Position numbers and translations under genes: made by a program
The notes under the pieces: model-generated
The model's database searches: none
What the model was told of the DNA's origin: nothing
What the model saw: only the letters and a program-made list of their open reading frames with translations
In this document: piece by piece, positions 36,223 to 47,331 of the stretch
Layout of the letters: each line of letters begins with the position of its first letter
How positions within the stretch are numbered: position 1 is the first letter of the stretch
Assembly: GCF_000005505.3 (NCBI RefSeq)
Contig: NC_016132.3
Location: 19,272,501-19,336,500 of the forward strand
Length of the DNA stretch: 64,000 nt
DNA from: Brachypodium distachyon
Lineage: Eukaryota > Streptophyta > Magnoliopsida > Poales > Poaceae
Direction of reading: 5' to 3'

Positions 36223-37314
36223 TGATGAGCATTATATTCAGTACTTTTCGTGCGCATTTTCAGAGTTTTTGCACTGCTTAAATTCTTCTTTTCATTCCTG
36301 AAAGTATGTTAAAGTAACAGATTCCACTCCAAAGAGGCAATTACAATCTTCAATTCTTTATATGCAGGAAGGGGCGAAAAAGGCCCAGAAACTTCAATTA
36401 ATTAGGCTGAGCACCTCACTCAACATTAAGAAGGACTTTACAATGAGAAGAATGTTAGCAGCAGGGATCAACTTGGGCACTAAAGAAAATAATTAGAGGA
36501 CTGAAAGGCAAAAGGGGAGTCACTCCATGGCCATGTGCCGGTGGCTTTTCCAGAAGGACAAAAAAAAAGGTGGGGCTCTGCTTCTTTTGGTGGAGGGGAG
36601 ACAGATCGAGAAGAGGGAAGACAGATCGAGAAGAGGGGAGGAGATCAGAAAAGAGAAGAAGGGAGGAGAATGGAGGTCGCGGCTGGAGATCCGCCTCACC
36701 GCTAGGCTGCTCGTCCACATCGTCATCAAGCTCGAGTATTTGTTCTGCATCTTCCCGATCCGGCTTCCTCTGCTTCTCCTGCTTCGCCGCTTCAACAACT
36801 TGGCGAAAAATCTCTGAACCCTCTTCTACAGCAGCTCTTTGGTGACGAAGTCCAACCACTCTTTCCCTTCCCTTGCTCTTTTGCTGATCTTGTTGTACTT
36901 GCATTTGGAAAGATAAATCGTGTGAAACTTGCTGCTGTTCGTGTTGCTTCTTGTAAGACAGAAACCTGCAAGAATTTGATAACCTGTGTTTTGTTAGCCC
37001 TCTTGCTTCCTCAGTTCTTTAGTTTCAGTAATTAGTGAGTCATATCTTTACTGCTTGTTATTATTTCAGAAAAATACCAAAAACATTAGACAAGTTTATT
37101 TTTCTGTTCGTGGTTCATATAGTTTCTTTGTGCTGTCCGTAATTTAGATTCAGAGTAAACCTGTTACTTGAGTTCACTAAAGTGCAGTCCAGAGCTCTTT
37201 TGTCACTACTTTTAAACACCAGTTTGTGTGAGTCTAGCTTTGGGAGTTTGCTTAATATTTGTATTCAATCCCTGTGGAGAGAACGACATATCACTGTAAA
37301 TTTTGCATCGATCA
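36223..37314 (+). repeat. Left LTR (forward), 1092 bp
   Basis: Starts TGATGAGCATTATATTCAG and ends TTTTGCATCGATCA, i.e. TG...CA. It contains a 149-codon antisense frame (36904-36455) that is nearly identical in the other LTR only because the two are young copies; low complexity argues against a protein. Confidence 0.92.
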
Positions 37315-37317
37315 AAT

Positions 37318-37335
37318 TGGCGCCGTTGCCGGGGA
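37318..37335 (+). promoter_or_regulatory. Primer-binding site, tRNA-Asp
   Basis: TGGCGCCGTTGCCGGGGA, the exact complement of the 3' end of plant tRNA-Asp(GTC) including CCA, three bases after the left LTR. tRNA-Asp priming is usual in Athila-type elements. Confidence 0.93.
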
Positions 37336-37511
37336 TTGATTATGAATGTTACCAACAGTACCATAGACTAGTCCTTTTTCTTGTTTTGAGAATAATTCAT
37401 TTGTTAATTTTCTGTTGCCTAGGCTGATTGGGATACTAACCATCTAATTAGTTCTTGGTTGTGAGCGTGTGTAGGAGAATTTCCTTTCTTTTCTTTGCAG
37501 GACATTGATGT

Positions 37512-38636
37512 ATGCTTGTAAGCAAAGATTCTGAACTCTTGCCCCTTGACCCTGAGATAGAAAGGACTCTTAAGACGTTAAGAAGAGAAGCCAGATTAGC
37601 ACAGGAAAAAGTTATGGGTGATAAATTGCTTAGAGACCTCTGGATTCCAAGCCATCAAAATGTTTCGGATAATGTTATTCAGCCAACCATTCAGGCTAAT
37701 AACTTTGAGCTTAAACCTGCTCTTATTAACATGGTACAACAAAATAGGTTTGGTGGCTCTGCAGTCGAGGATCCACATGAACATATCACCACCTTTTTGG
37801 AATATTGCAATACTCTCAAATGCAATGGGGTTACTGCAGATACTATAAGGCTTCAGTTGTTTCCGTTCTCTCTACGTGATTCTGCCAGAATCTGGTTACA
37901 TGCTTTACCTTCTCAGTCAAAGGATACTTGGGAACATCTTTTACAAGCCTTCTTTGAGAGATATTTCCCTCCGACAAGAGCTGCAGAGTATAGAGATCAG
38001 ATAACAAGGTTTGCACAGTTCACTGGTGAGAGTCTTTATGATGCATGGAATAGATACCAGAATCTGATAAGAATGTGCCCTCATCATGGTCTTGAGAGAT
38101 GGCTGATTTTGCAAACTTTCTATAAAGGCCTTACTCATCAGACAAGAGCCTTTGTGGACTCTGCATCAGGAGGTGGTATTATGAATAAGACTCTCGAAGA
38201 AGCTTTCACACTAATTGAAAATATGGCATCACACCATTTCCAGTGGTCAAGTGAGAGGGTGGTGTCACCTCAGAAACCTGGAATGTATCAATTGAATTCA
38301 CAAGATGCTTTAGCAGCTCAAGTGGAGATTTTAAACAAGACGATTGCTCAATTGCAGGTTAACATGAGTCACGGGAATACTTCTTCAGTTTCATCAGTAC
38401 AATCATCTCCGGTGTGTACAATATGTGGAGTTCATGGACACCTTCAAGGGGAATGTTTAGTATACACAAAATCTGAAGCATCAGTATCAGAGGTGAACTA
38501 TGCTCAGAATCAAGGACCATTTTCTCAAAATTACAATCCTCAGTGGAGACATCATCCCAATCTGTCATACAAGAGTAATTTGCCAAGTCAATCTTCATTT
38601 TCTTCAAGTGTATCACATCCTGGTTTTAGCCAGTAG
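37512..38636 (+). CDS. gag: Athila gag polyprotein, ends at in-frame TAG
   Basis: 374 codons from the first ATG after a CT-rich tract. Residues about 70-245 form a Retrotrans_gag capsid domain (HEHITTFLEYCNTL, RIWLHALPSQSKDTWEHLLQ, FFERYFP). A CCHC zinc knuckle CxxCxxxxHxxxxC begins at Cys302. The frame stops at TAG (38634-38636) in the context CAG-TAG-CAG, then stays open in the same frame for 27 codons to the pol ATG at 38718. The stop therefore separates gag and pol in one reading frame. It is either a C-to-T mutation of a Gln codon or a read-through site. Confidence 0.9.
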   Translation: MLVSKDSELLPLDPEIERTLKTLRREARLAQEKVMGDKLLRDLWIPSHQNVSDNVIQPTIQANNFELKPALINMVQQNRFGGSAVEDPHEHITTFLEYCNTLKCNGVTADTIRLQLFPFSLRDSARIWLHALPSQSKDTWEHLLQAFFERYFPPTRAAEYRDQITRFAQFTGESLYDAWNRYQNLIRMCPHHGLERWLILQTFYKGLTHQTRAFVDSASGGGIMNKTLEEAFTLIENMASHHFQWSSERVVSPQKPGMYQLNSQDALAAQVEILNKTIAQLQVNMSHGNTSSVSSVQSSPVCTICGVHGHLQGECLVYTKSEASVSEVNYAQNQGPFSQNYNPQWRHHPNLSYKSNLPSQSSFSSSVSHPGFSQ

Positions 38637-38717
38637 CAGCCCCAGTATAGTGGACAGAGACAACAAGGTACCTCGCCTACGACACTTGAGGAAGCATGGA
38701 AAGTACAAGAGGACAAA

Positions 38718-41700
38718 ATGAAAAGGCAGGTGGACAAACTTAGCAAATTAACTGAAGATGTGGGCAGCTTGAAGGACCTCTTACAGCACCTTGTGCTTGC
38801 TCAAGCTACGACTAGTTCTGAAGCAAAGCTTCCATCCCAAGCAGAGCAGAACCCGAAAGGGCAGTGTGGAGCTATAATGTCCAGCGAAGCGATAACAACC
38901 AGGACCGGTAAAGTTATTGCACCTCTCTTGCCAACTCCTCCCACACAGCATTATGTTCCTCCAGCTTTGAGAAATGTCATTCGGAACAATGTTCAGCATG
39001 CAGATCAAGCCAAGCAAAAGCCAGTTGAAGTTGAGAAAAATCAAAGTGAATCAGAAATTTCTAGTCCAGTGCAGAATGATTCAGCATCAGAGACAAGTTC
39101 AAAGGCAAAAATACCATTTCCAGAGAGGGTAGAAAAGAATAAAGAAGATAGGCAGTATGCAAAGTTTCTTGAGAAAATGAAGGAGGTGCAAGTGACAATT
39201 CCAATATTAGATGCAGTTCTGCATGTACCTATGTATGCAAGATTCTTCAAAGAACTAATTTCAAAGAAAAGAAGCCTCGATGAACCAGATGTTGTTGTCC
39301 TAACAAAGGAATGTAGTGCTATCATTCTAAACAAGATGCCACCAAAATTGGAGGATCCAGGAAGTTTTTGTGTGCCATGTCAAGTTGGAAGTCAAACTTT
39401 CAGAGCTTTATGTGATCTTGGATCAAGTGTGAGTGTGCTCCCTTTATCCGTGTGCAAAGAAATGGATCTTGGAGAGCTGAGAACAACAAAGATGACATTG
39501 CAATTAGCAGATCGAACTTACAGGAAGCCTGCCGGTGTTTTGTTTGATGTGCCTGTGATAGTTGGTAAGTTTGCCTACCCTGCAGATTTTGTTGTTTTGG
39601 AGATGGATGACAATAGTAAATCAGTGATACTTGGCAGACCTTTTCTAGCTACAGCGGGTGCTATAATCGATGTTAAAGGGGCATCTCTGAAGCTAAGATT
39701 TGGAGAGGAGGAGATTACTTTTGACATGAAGAATCCTACTCATCTACCAATTTGTAATGATGAATGCTTTTCAATGGATCTTGTGGATCAATGTGTAAAA
39801 GAGGTTTATGGGAAGAATGAGAATGAGCCTGCTTGGGAAGCAAAGGAAATTAGAACACCAACTTGCATTGTTGCACAAATTGAAAGTGAAGAAGAGATTT
39901 CAAAATGTGAATCAAGCTTGGTTCCAAATTCAGTGGTAGAACTGAAGGCTCTTCCCTCACACCTCACTTATGAATTCTTAGAAGAAGAAAAGAAACATCC
40001 AGTAATTGTCAGTGCTTCTCTGGAAAAAGATCAAACTATAGCACTACTGAATGTATTGAGAAGATTTAGAAAAGTCATCGGCTATTCCATTGATGATCTG
40101 ATAGGTATTAGTCCCTCTGTCTGCAGTCATAGAATATATCTTGAGGATAACAGTAAGCCTACAAGGCAACCTCAAAGGAGATTAAATCCAAATTTGCAAG
40201 AAGTTGTGAAGAAAGAAGTCTTGAAATTGCTCTCTGCTGGAATTATATATCCTATATCAGACAGTAAATGGGTTAGTCCTATTCATGTTGTTCCTAAGAA
40301 AGGAGGAATGACAGTTATGGAAAATGAGCAGGGGCAATTGATTCCAACAAGGACAGTGACTGGGTACCGAATGTGCACTGACTATAGAGGTCTCAACTTG
40401 TCAACAAGGAAAGATCACTTTCCTCTTCCTTTTATTGATCAGATGCTAGAGAGATTAGCAGGGAAGAAGTATTTTTGCTATCTTGACGGTTACTCTGGAT
40501 TCCTGCAAGTTCCTGTTCATCCTGATGACCAGGATAAGACAACATTTACTTGCCCTTATGGAACGTTTGCTTATCGAAGAGTTCCATTTGGACTTTGTAA
40601 TGCTCCAGCCACCTTCCAAAGGTGTATGATGTCAATCTTTTCAGACCTAATAGAAAATACCATGGAGGTCTTTATGGACGACTTCACTGTTTATGGGAAG
40701 AGCTTTGAAGATTGTCTGAAAAACTTGGCCGTTGTTTTGCAGAGATGTCTTGAACATAGTTTGGTTCTTAACTGGGAAAAATGCCATTTTCTTGCAACAG
40801 AAGGAATAGTATTGGGACATCTTGTTTCTGAAAGAGGAATGGAAGTTGACAGAGCAAAGGTAGAAGTAGTCACCAAGTTGCCTCCTCTAGTTAATGTAAA
40901 AGGAGTCAGGAGCTTTCTTGGACATGCTGGATTCTATAGGCGCTTCATAAAAGACTTCTCGAGAATAGCTAAGCCACTGACTCATCTTTTAGGAAATGAT
41001 ATCCCTTTCATATTTAATAAGGATTGCATGGAATCATTTTGCAAGTTAAAAGAGGCACTCACTACAGCTCCCATAGTTCAACCGCCAGATTGGAAGCTTC
41101 CATTCGAGTTAATGTGTGATGCCAGCGATTTTGCACTTGGGGCTGTTTTGGGGCAAAGAAAGGAGAAGGCACTACATGTAATTCATTATGCAAGCAGAAC
41201 CTTGGATGATGCCCAAGTAAACTACACTACAACTGAGAAAGAATTGCTAGCGGTGGTATTTGCATTTGATAAGTTCAGACCTTATTTGGTTGGAAACAAG
41301 TGCATTGTTTATACTGATCATGCCGCCATTAAGTTTCTGTTGAATAAAAAGGATTCTAAGCCAAGATTGATCAGATGGGTCTTGCTACTCCAAGAATTCG
41401 ATGTTGAGATACGAGATAAGAAAGGGGCAGAAAACATGGTTGCAGATCATCTTTCTAGGATATCTAACCAGGAAATCGACGCAGTCAGTATCAATGATAA
41501 TCTTCCAGGGGAACAACTGATGCATGTCTCCAATTTCCATTCAAAAACCCCTTGGTATGCTGACATTGTAAATTACTTGGTATGCAAAATTATCCCAAGT
41601 GAGCTTACCTACCAACAAAAAAAGAAATTCTTGCACAATGTGAAATATTATTATTGGGATGAACCCTTCCTATATAGAAGTTGCTCTGATGGAATAATCA

Positions 41701-42866
41701 GGCGTTGCATCCCACAAGAAGAAGCCTATAGTGTCATGTACCATTGCCATGCTTCCACATATGGTGGCCATGCAAGTGCCATGAAGACACAAGCAAAGAT
41801 TTTCCAAGCTGGTTTTTATTGGCCGAGCCTATTTAAGGATGTGCACAAATTCATTCAGGCTTGTGATCCGTGTCAGAGAAGTGGGAAAATCTCCAGAAGA
41901 AACGAAATGCCACAGAAAGGAATTTTAGAAGTAGAACTGTTCGATGTTTGGGGAGTAGATTACATGGGGCCATTTCCAGCATCTAATGGGTACAAGCATA
42001 TTCTAGTGGCAGTAGATTATGTATCCAAATGGGTAGAAGCTATCCCAACAGTACATGCTGATTCCAAGTCAGTGTGTAAACTTCTGAAACAGGCTATATT
42101 TCCACGATTTGGAGTGCCTAGAATTGTGATAAGTGATGGGGGAAAACATTTCAATAATGATCAGCTTCAAGCCTTGCTGGCCAAATATGGTGTTCATAGT
42201 CACAAGGTCACTACACCTTACCATCCACAAGCCAACGGACAAGTAGAAGTATCAAACAGGGAGATAAAGCAAATTTTGGAGAAAGTTGTTTCGAAGTCAA
42301 GAAAGGATTGGGCAACTAAGTTACCTGATACCCTATGGGCCTATAGAACAGCATACAAGACCCCTATTGGGATGTCTCCTTTTCGGCTAGTTTATGGAAA
42401 GGCATGCCATCTTCCTATAGAACTAGAACATAAAGCTCACTGGGCAACAAGAACATTAAACATGGATATTGACTTGGCTGGGAAGAAAAGAAAGCTCCAA
42501 TTATGTGAACTAGAGGAACTCAGAATGGATTCTTATGATAGCGCTAGAATCTACAAAGAGAAGACCAAGAAGTGGCACAACAGACATATATTGAGGAAGG
42601 AGTTCAAACTAGGTGATATGGTGCTGATCTACGACTCCCGATTTCATCTATTTCCAGGGAAATTCAAGTCAAGATGGTTTGGTCCCTGCTCTGTCACAAA
42701 GGTACTTGCAAATGGAGCTTTTGAGGTCAAGAGTCCATCAGGAGGCATTTTCTCAGTAAATGGGCAGAGAATGAAACATTATGTTATGGGAGAACCAATT
42801 TATGATGAAGATTCAAAATCGGAGGAGGATGGAGTTGATGCAACTCCACTTGCATCACAACATTGA
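38718..42866 (+). CDS. pol: Athila pol polyprotein: protease, RT, RNase H, integrase
   Basis: 1382 codons, no internal stop. Protease around 200-330 with active Asp233 in a D-L-G-S context (family uses D-T/S/L-G). Reverse transcriptase about 500-710, catalytic FMDDF at 652-656. RNase H about 790-920, first Asp at 801. Integrase with an HHCC zinc domain about 1008-1057 and catalytic Asp1081, Asp1140, Glu1177. The order PR-RT-RH-IN, a single RNase H and the sequence around FMDDF place it in Athila. It would copy element RNA into cDNA and insert it. The frame looks complete. It is likely expressed as a gag-pol precursor, so the TAG between gag and pol decides activity. The start at 38718 is only the first ATG after that stop. 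Confidence 0.93.
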   Translation: MKRQVDKLSKLTEDVGSLKDLLQHLVLAQATTSSEAKLPSQAEQNPKGQCGAIMSSEAITTRTGKVIAPLLPTPPTQHYVPPALRNVIRNNVQHADQAKQKPVEVEKNQSESEISSPVQNDSASETSSKAKIPFPERVEKNKEDRQYAKFLEKMKEVQVTIPILDAVLHVPMYARFFKELISKKRSLDEPDVVVLTKECSAIILNKMPPKLEDPGSFCVPCQVGSQTFRALCDLGSSVSVLPLSVCKEMDLGELRTTKMTLQLADRTYRKPAGVLFDVPVIVGKFAYPADFVVLEMDDNSKSVILGRPFLATAGAIIDVKGASLKLRFGEEEITFDMKNPTHLPICNDECFSMDLVDQCVKEVYGKNENEPAWEAKEIRTPTCIVAQIESEEEISKCESSLVPNSVVELKALPSHLTYEFLEEEKKHPVIVSASLEKDQTIALLNVLRRFRKVIGYSIDDLIGISPSVCSHRIYLEDNSKPTRQPQRRLNPNLQEVVKKEVLKLLSAGIIYPISDSKWVSPIHVVPKKGGMTVMENEQGQLIPTRTVTGYRMCTDYRGLNLSTRKDHFPLPFIDQMLERLAGKKYFCYLDGYSGFLQVPVHPDDQDKTTFTCPYGTFAYRRVPFGLCNAPATFQRCMMSIFSDLIENTMEVFMDDFTVYGKSFEDCLKNLAVVLQRCLEHSLVLNWEKCHFLATEGIVLGHLVSERGMEVDRAKVEVVTKLPPLVNVKGVRSFLGHAGFYRRFIKDFSRIAKPLTHLLGNDIPFIFNKDCMESFCKLKEALTTAPIVQPPDWKLPFELMCDASDFALGAVLGQRKEKALHVIHYASRTLDDAQVNYTTTEKELLAVVFAFDKFRPYLVGNKCIVYTDHAAIKFLLNKKDSKPRLIRWVLLLQEFDVEIRDKKGAENMVADHLSRISNQEIDAVSINDNLPGEQLMHVSNFHSKTPWYADIVNYLVCKIIPSELTYQQKKKFLHNVKYYYWDEPFLYRSCSDGIIRRCIPQEEAYSVMYHCHASTYGGHASAMKTQAKIFQAGFYWPSLFKDVHKFIQACDPCQRSGKISRRNEMPQKGILEVELFDVWGVDYMGPFPASNGYKHILVAVDYVSKWVEAIPTVHADSKSVCKLLKQAIFPRFGVPRIVISDGGKHFNNDQLQALLAKYGVHSHKVTTPYHPQANGQVEVSNREIKQILEKVVSKSRKDWATKLPDTLWAYRTAYKTPIGMSPFRLVYGKACHLPIELEHKAHWATRTLNMDIDLAGKKRKLQLCELEELRMDSYDSARIYKEKTKKWHNRHILRKEFKLGDMVLIYDSRFHLFPGKFKSRWFGPCSVTKVLANGAFEVKSPSGGIFSVNGQRMKHYVMGEPIYDEDSKSEEDGVDATPLASQH

Positions 42867-44098
42867 CTTTACAAGGAGGGTCGAGCTAATGACCATAAAC
42901 AAGCGCTACCAGGAGGCAACCTGGATAAATAAATTCAGTTAATTTTCTTTATTGAGTTTTTTTTTATGTTTTCTTTTCTTTCTTTGCCTTCATAGGAATT
43001 AATAAATCATAGCAGGCAGTAAGAGTTCAAGATGAAGGAGAGCTGGCTTATGATAATGCAGAAGAGTGAAGAGTTTACTGAAAGTTTCTACTTACCGAAT
43101 CAGCAAAAGAAGTACGAGCTGATATGATACATGTTCATATGACTTCACTTTGGAGTTAAAAACGAGGAGCTAAGTGAGCTACACCACACCCGGTGAGCTG
43201 TTTCAGTACTCAATTCTACTTCTACATTTTTCAGTTGCGGTGTTGGCTATTTCTTTTTGGTTACATCCTGCTGATTTTGATTGAAATTGCCTCTGTCCAT
43301 TATTTTCCTGGTTCATTGTCAGTTAGTGCCGCATAAATATTCTGCATTAATACTTAAGATCATATCTTAGCATGGTCGTAACTGAAAGAAGCTGCCTGTC
43401 ATTTTGACAGTAATGTGAGATATAACAAAGAAGCTTGTCATTTTCTCTTGGATATCACTGTGCCATGAACTATATTCATTTGGGTGAAAGAATGTGTTGA
43501 TTAGTTCTTTTCTGAGCCAAGTAACAAGTTCCATTACATACTGTATCATGGTCTCGGGATCGGTGGTACATGAAAGAGGTGGACCTAGTTATTGATGTCC
43601 AGTTGTTAACAAAAATCTTGCAGTTCCGTCAAATAAGTGGCTAGGCGACATTCGTTTTCTTGCCTCTCAATAAGTGGTTGTGCCACATTTTGCTTTGCTT
43701 CCTTCTAATAAGTGACAGTGTCACAGTTCTGAATAAGTGGCTGTGCCACATTTTGCATCTTATAAGTTCTGAATAAGTGGCTTTGCCACAGTTTTGCTTT
43801 CGCATTTTCCTTTATGCAATTTAAAACAAAATCTGGACATCATGGCTCAGGAAAGAACTGTTAACATAGTTTCACTTAGATATTATTGTTCATGTTTTCA
43901 TCAGTGTGTGACGGAAAGAATGACATGATTCTTTATTATATCTCAGATTAGTGTCATCTTGACAGGCATCGGAAATACAGTCATGATCTTGAACAGATGT
44001 TACCTTAAGTAATATTGTTGAGTATTAATTGTGTGCAGCTTGTCAGTGCTTGTCATGTTCTCTATTATTGCTGTTTTTCTTTGCTTGAGACAAGCAAA
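42867..44098 (+). other. Athila 3' noncoding region
   Basis: No env-like frame. 43630-43800 contains irregular direct repeats (about 40-70 bp apart) of AATAAGTGGCTGTGCCACA and variants; the GTGGC...GCCAC core is palindromic and could fold. This may be a packaging or regulatory element, but that is inference. Confidence 0.6.
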
Positions 44099-44118
44099 AG
44101 TTTAAGTGTGGGGGTGTA
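44099..44118 (+). promoter_or_regulatory. Putative polypurine tract
   Basis: AGTTTAAGTGTGGGGGTGTA, the usual Athila-type purine-rich plus-strand primer position just before the 3' LTR. Here it is followed by TCAATT and then the reversed LTR instead of TGATGAGC. Confidence 0.7.
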
Positions 44119-44124
44119 TCAATT

Positions 44125-45217
44125 TGATCGATGCAAAATTTACAGTGATATGTCGTTCTCTCCACAGGGATTGAGTTACAAATATTAAGCAAACTCCCAA
44201 AGCTAGACTCACACAAACTGGTGTTTAAAAGTAGTGACAAAAGAGCTCTGGACTGCACTTTAGTGAACTCAAGTAACAGGTTTACTCTGAATCTAAATTA
44301 CGGACAGCACAAAGAAACTATATGAACCACGAACAGAAAAATAAACTTGTCTAATGTTTTTGGTATTTTTCTGAAATAATAACAAGCAGTAAAGATATGA
44401 CTCACTAATTACTGAAACTAAAGAACTGAGGAAGCAAGAGGGCTAACAAAACACAGGTTATCAAATTCTTGCAGGTTTCTGTCTTACAAGAAGCAACACG
44501 AACAGCAGCAAGTTTCACACGATTTATCTTTCCAAATGCAAGTACAACAAGATCAGCAAAAGAGCAAGGGAAGGGAAAGAGTGGTTGGACTTCGTCACCA
44601 AAGAGTTGCTGTAGAAGAGGGTTCAGAGATTTTTCGCCAAGTTGTTGAAGCGGCGAAGCAGGAGAAGCAGAGGAAGCCGGATCGGGAAGATGCAGAACAA
44701 ATACTCGAGCTTGATGACGATGTGGACGAGCAGCCTAGCGGTGAGGCGGATCTCCAGCCGCGACCTCCATTCTCCTCCCTTCTTCTCTTTTCTGATCTCC
44801 TCCCCTCTTCTCGATCTGTCTTCCCTCTTCTCGATCTGTCTCCCCTCCACCAAAAGAAGCAGAGCCCCACCTTTTTTTTTGTCCTTCTGGAAAAGCCACC
44901 GGCACATGGCCATGGAGTGACTCCCCTTTTGCCTTTCAGTCCTCTAATTATTTTCTTTAGTGCCCAAGTTGATCCCTGCTGCTAACATTCTTCTCCTTGT
45001 AAAGTCCTTCTTAATGTTGAGTGAGGTGCTCAGCCTAATTAATTGAAGTTTCTGGGCCTTTTTCGCCCCTTCCTGCATATAAAGAATTGAAGATTGTAAT
45101 TGCCTCTTTGGAGTGGAATCTGTTACTTTAACATACTTTCAGGAGTGAAAAGAAGAATTTAAGCAGTGCAAAAACTCTGAAAATGCGCACGAAAAGTACT
45201 AAATATAATGCTCATCA
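44125..45217 (-). repeat. Right LTR (reversed), 1093 bp
   Basis: Reverse complement of the left LTR: starts TGATCGATGCAAAA and ends AATGCTCATCA. The five bases just inside (CAATT, 44120-44124) equal the complement of the AATTG found between the left LTR and the primer site, so the copied unit is LTR plus at least five internal bases. Confidence 0.92.
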
Positions 45218-45517
45218 CCGCCCATGGCCGACTTCCTTCTCACCAACAAGGTCTTGTCAAAGGAGGTGCTGTCAATTGTAGAAGAAGATGAGGGGATGAG
45301 GCAAAAAAAGAAAAGAAGCAAGGGGTCCAATGAAAAGATGTGGCGCCTGACAGGCGGGACCCACATGTAAGAAAAACTGTCAAAATCGCATAAGCCGTCA
45401 TTTTAGGGTGATGTGAGACAATTGGACGCACAATCTGTGGTTTTGCGGACAAATGAGCAAAAGTCGTGAATGGGTTAGAAGGAAGCCTCAAAACCTGTGG
45501 TTCCGTGAAACTTACTC
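45218..45517. mobile_element. Mutator-like element, right part with terminal repeat
   Basis: Continuation of 35553-36222 after the Athila insertion. It matches 9575-9821 (GACTTCCTTCTCACCAA, TGGCGCCTGACAGGCGGGAC, CATAAGCCGTCATTTT, ending CTTACTC), with about 30 bp extra near 45295 that also occur in the left arm of the 8285-9821 element. The right end is intact; the left terminal repeat is lost. Confidence 0.8.
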
Positions 45518-45737
45518 TTACAATATCTTATTTACAAATCATGCAACTGAGCAATAATCACACCCTGAATTTATAAACTACTAGAACCCTTGTAAATTGA
45601 AAATTCCAAACAGTGTGCGTACTAGCAGAGCAAACTGATCGAACACACACCTACACAGTCAGTCACGTCACCCTTGGTATGGCCAGCTAACATGCCGAAC
45701 TGAGCCACCGCAATCCGTGGTGTTCATTGCGAGCGAA

Positions 45738-47331
45738 ACATCTGTGGCTAGGTTTCGAGGTTGGAACAAGTTTTGCTAACCGTTACTAATCAATACCACT
45801 TTTGCAGTAACAAATCATCCTAAGGTCGGGATTGGGGCGCTTTGACTCTGAATCTGACAAGGCTGACCCACCTGTCGGGCCAGCATGGCGCCACGTGGCA
45901 GAAGTCAAACTCTCCCACTAATATAGCTATAAGCCAAGGGGCAAACCAAAAAGAACCATACTCGACAGGGGTCCCCGCCTTCGGCAGCCTGACGGCGACG
46001 CCGCTCTGATCCCCTCCTCCATCCTGTGGGCTAAGTCTGCATGTCCCTCGAAGGTACGGCAATCGACGATTCCTTCGCGTCCCCTGCGGTTCTCCTCCTT
46101 GGCCGCGACAAGGCTGGGCACCACGCGTTTCGGCGCGCCGGCGAAGACGCCCTTGAAGTGACCCTTCCTCGGAGGCGACGGATCCCTCTGCTCCGCCGCA
46201 TCGCCGCCTGAACCGAAGCCGGAGCCGGAGGCCAAGCTTCCAGCCGTGCTTTTCTCCCCCCAAGTCCGGCCGTGCTTTGCCGCCTCTCGATCTCCGTCTC
46301 CGGTGAGTCCCGGACTCCAGCGCCACCATCTCCAGCCCCACCGCCCGCCCGAGCACCGGTTGGGCATCTTTTTCCGCACCATTCCCCTCCTCCAACGCCA
46401 TGTGGCACAAGCGGTGTGCCGACTTGAGTGCGCAGTGCTGCTTATTTGGTCTGAGATTGTGGATTAGGCTAATGTTGACCAGTTTCTTCTGATATCTTGT
46501 CCGCTGCTCAATTCTGCCAGGGATTGGAGCCTCAATTCGCTTATTCTTCTAATCCTGGCCGCTAAGCGCAAAAAAAATTCCACTAACAACATCAAAGACG
46601 AAGCAAGTATATGGATTGTCCAGGGCTGATGGGGTTAGAAGGGAGCGGAGGAGGGAGTACTTGGGGGACTCGGAGTCTGGGTGGAATAGGTTGTGTTGTT
46701 CGTGATCTGAGCTTCGAAGAATGGTGTTGGGGTATTTTTAGGGGAATTCGACCCCCAAGTCAGCCTCTCACCCTCTCTCAAGAAACATGGGTCGTTGTTG
46801 CGGAGGAAGAGTAGGACGTGGGCGAGCAACAAGCCATCGATGGAATTCGAATTCGAGCCTTGTGCTGGTGACGTGATCCAGAGCACGTCGATGGCGTGGA
46901 GTGCCACCTTGCGTGCCTTCGAGGAGCACGGGATGCCCGGCTCGAGCACGCGGACGAGGGTGCCTTCGAGGAGCACGGGATGCCCGGCTCGAGCACGCGG
47001 ACGAGGGAGTCGACGATGTCTTCTCGGAACACGGCCTCCCTGGAGGAGCCGTCCCCGGCGGCGGAGGCCACGTCGCGCCGGTGAACTTGAGGAGAGAGTT
47101 AGGGGAAATATGATTTTTTTTGTTTGCCCCTTGGCTTATGGCTATACTATTCATGAGAGGGTTCTGTTTTTTGCCCCGCTGGCTCGACAGGTGGTCCAGC
47201 CCTGTCAGATTGGGCGTCAAAGCGCTCCAATCGCGATCTTAGGATGATTTGCTACCGCATGACGCCAAAGTTGTACTGATTAGAAACGATTAGGAGATCT
47301 TGACGTGACCTTGAACCCTAGTCACAAATGT
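45738..47331. mobile_element. Long-TIR (Mutator-like) element, about 1.6 kb
   Basis: Outer arms of about 250 bp are inverted copies with small indels: ACATCTGTGGCTAGG / CACAAATGT, GTTACTAATCAATAC / GTACTGATTAGAAAC, AAATCATCCTAAG / CTTAGGATGATTT, GGGGCAAAC / GTTTGCCCC. Interior GC-rich: 46040-46450 with unrecognised frames, and 46770-47085 (minus) with a helical, Leu-rich stretch (LVRVLEPGIPCSSKARKVAL) that could come from an ARM-type protein, weakly. Target duplication not found. No transposase. Confidence 0.65.
46913..47006. repeat. 47-bp tandem duplication inside captured sequence
   Basis: Two perfect or near-perfect copies (46913-46959 and 46960-47006) of a unit beginning GTGCCTTCGAGGAGCACGGG. 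The length is not a multiple of three, so it breaks any frame running through it. Confidence 0.93.

Larger units (their letters stand above)
36223..45217 (+). mobile_element. Full-length Ty3/gypsy Athila-type retrotransposon with inverted LTRs
   Basis: 8995 bp. Order: LTR in forward orientation (36223-37314), tRNA-Asp primer site, gag, pol (PR-RT-RNaseH-IN), a noncoding 3' region of 1.2 kb, a purine-rich tract, and an LTR in reverse orientation (44125-45217). By hand count the LTRs differ at about five bases and one indel over 1.09 kb (about 99.5% identity), so the insertion is young. A 5-bp target duplication flanks it. There is no env-like frame. It sits inside an older Mutator-like element. 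The reversed right LTR is not compatible with standard reverse transcription; see findings. Confidence 0.9.

Noticed and set aside
36455..36904. 149-codon frame in the LTRs (and at 44536-44985)
   Set aside because: Present in both LTRs because they are young duplicates; low-complexity sequence with overlapping frames on both strands.
37318..37335. tRNA-Asp gene fragment
   Set aside because: Only the 18-nt complement of the tRNA 3' end is present, at the exact place of a retrotransposon primer site.
42867..44098. env-like gene of the Athila element
   Set aside because: No frame longer than about 60 codons and no membrane-protein pattern in this stretch.
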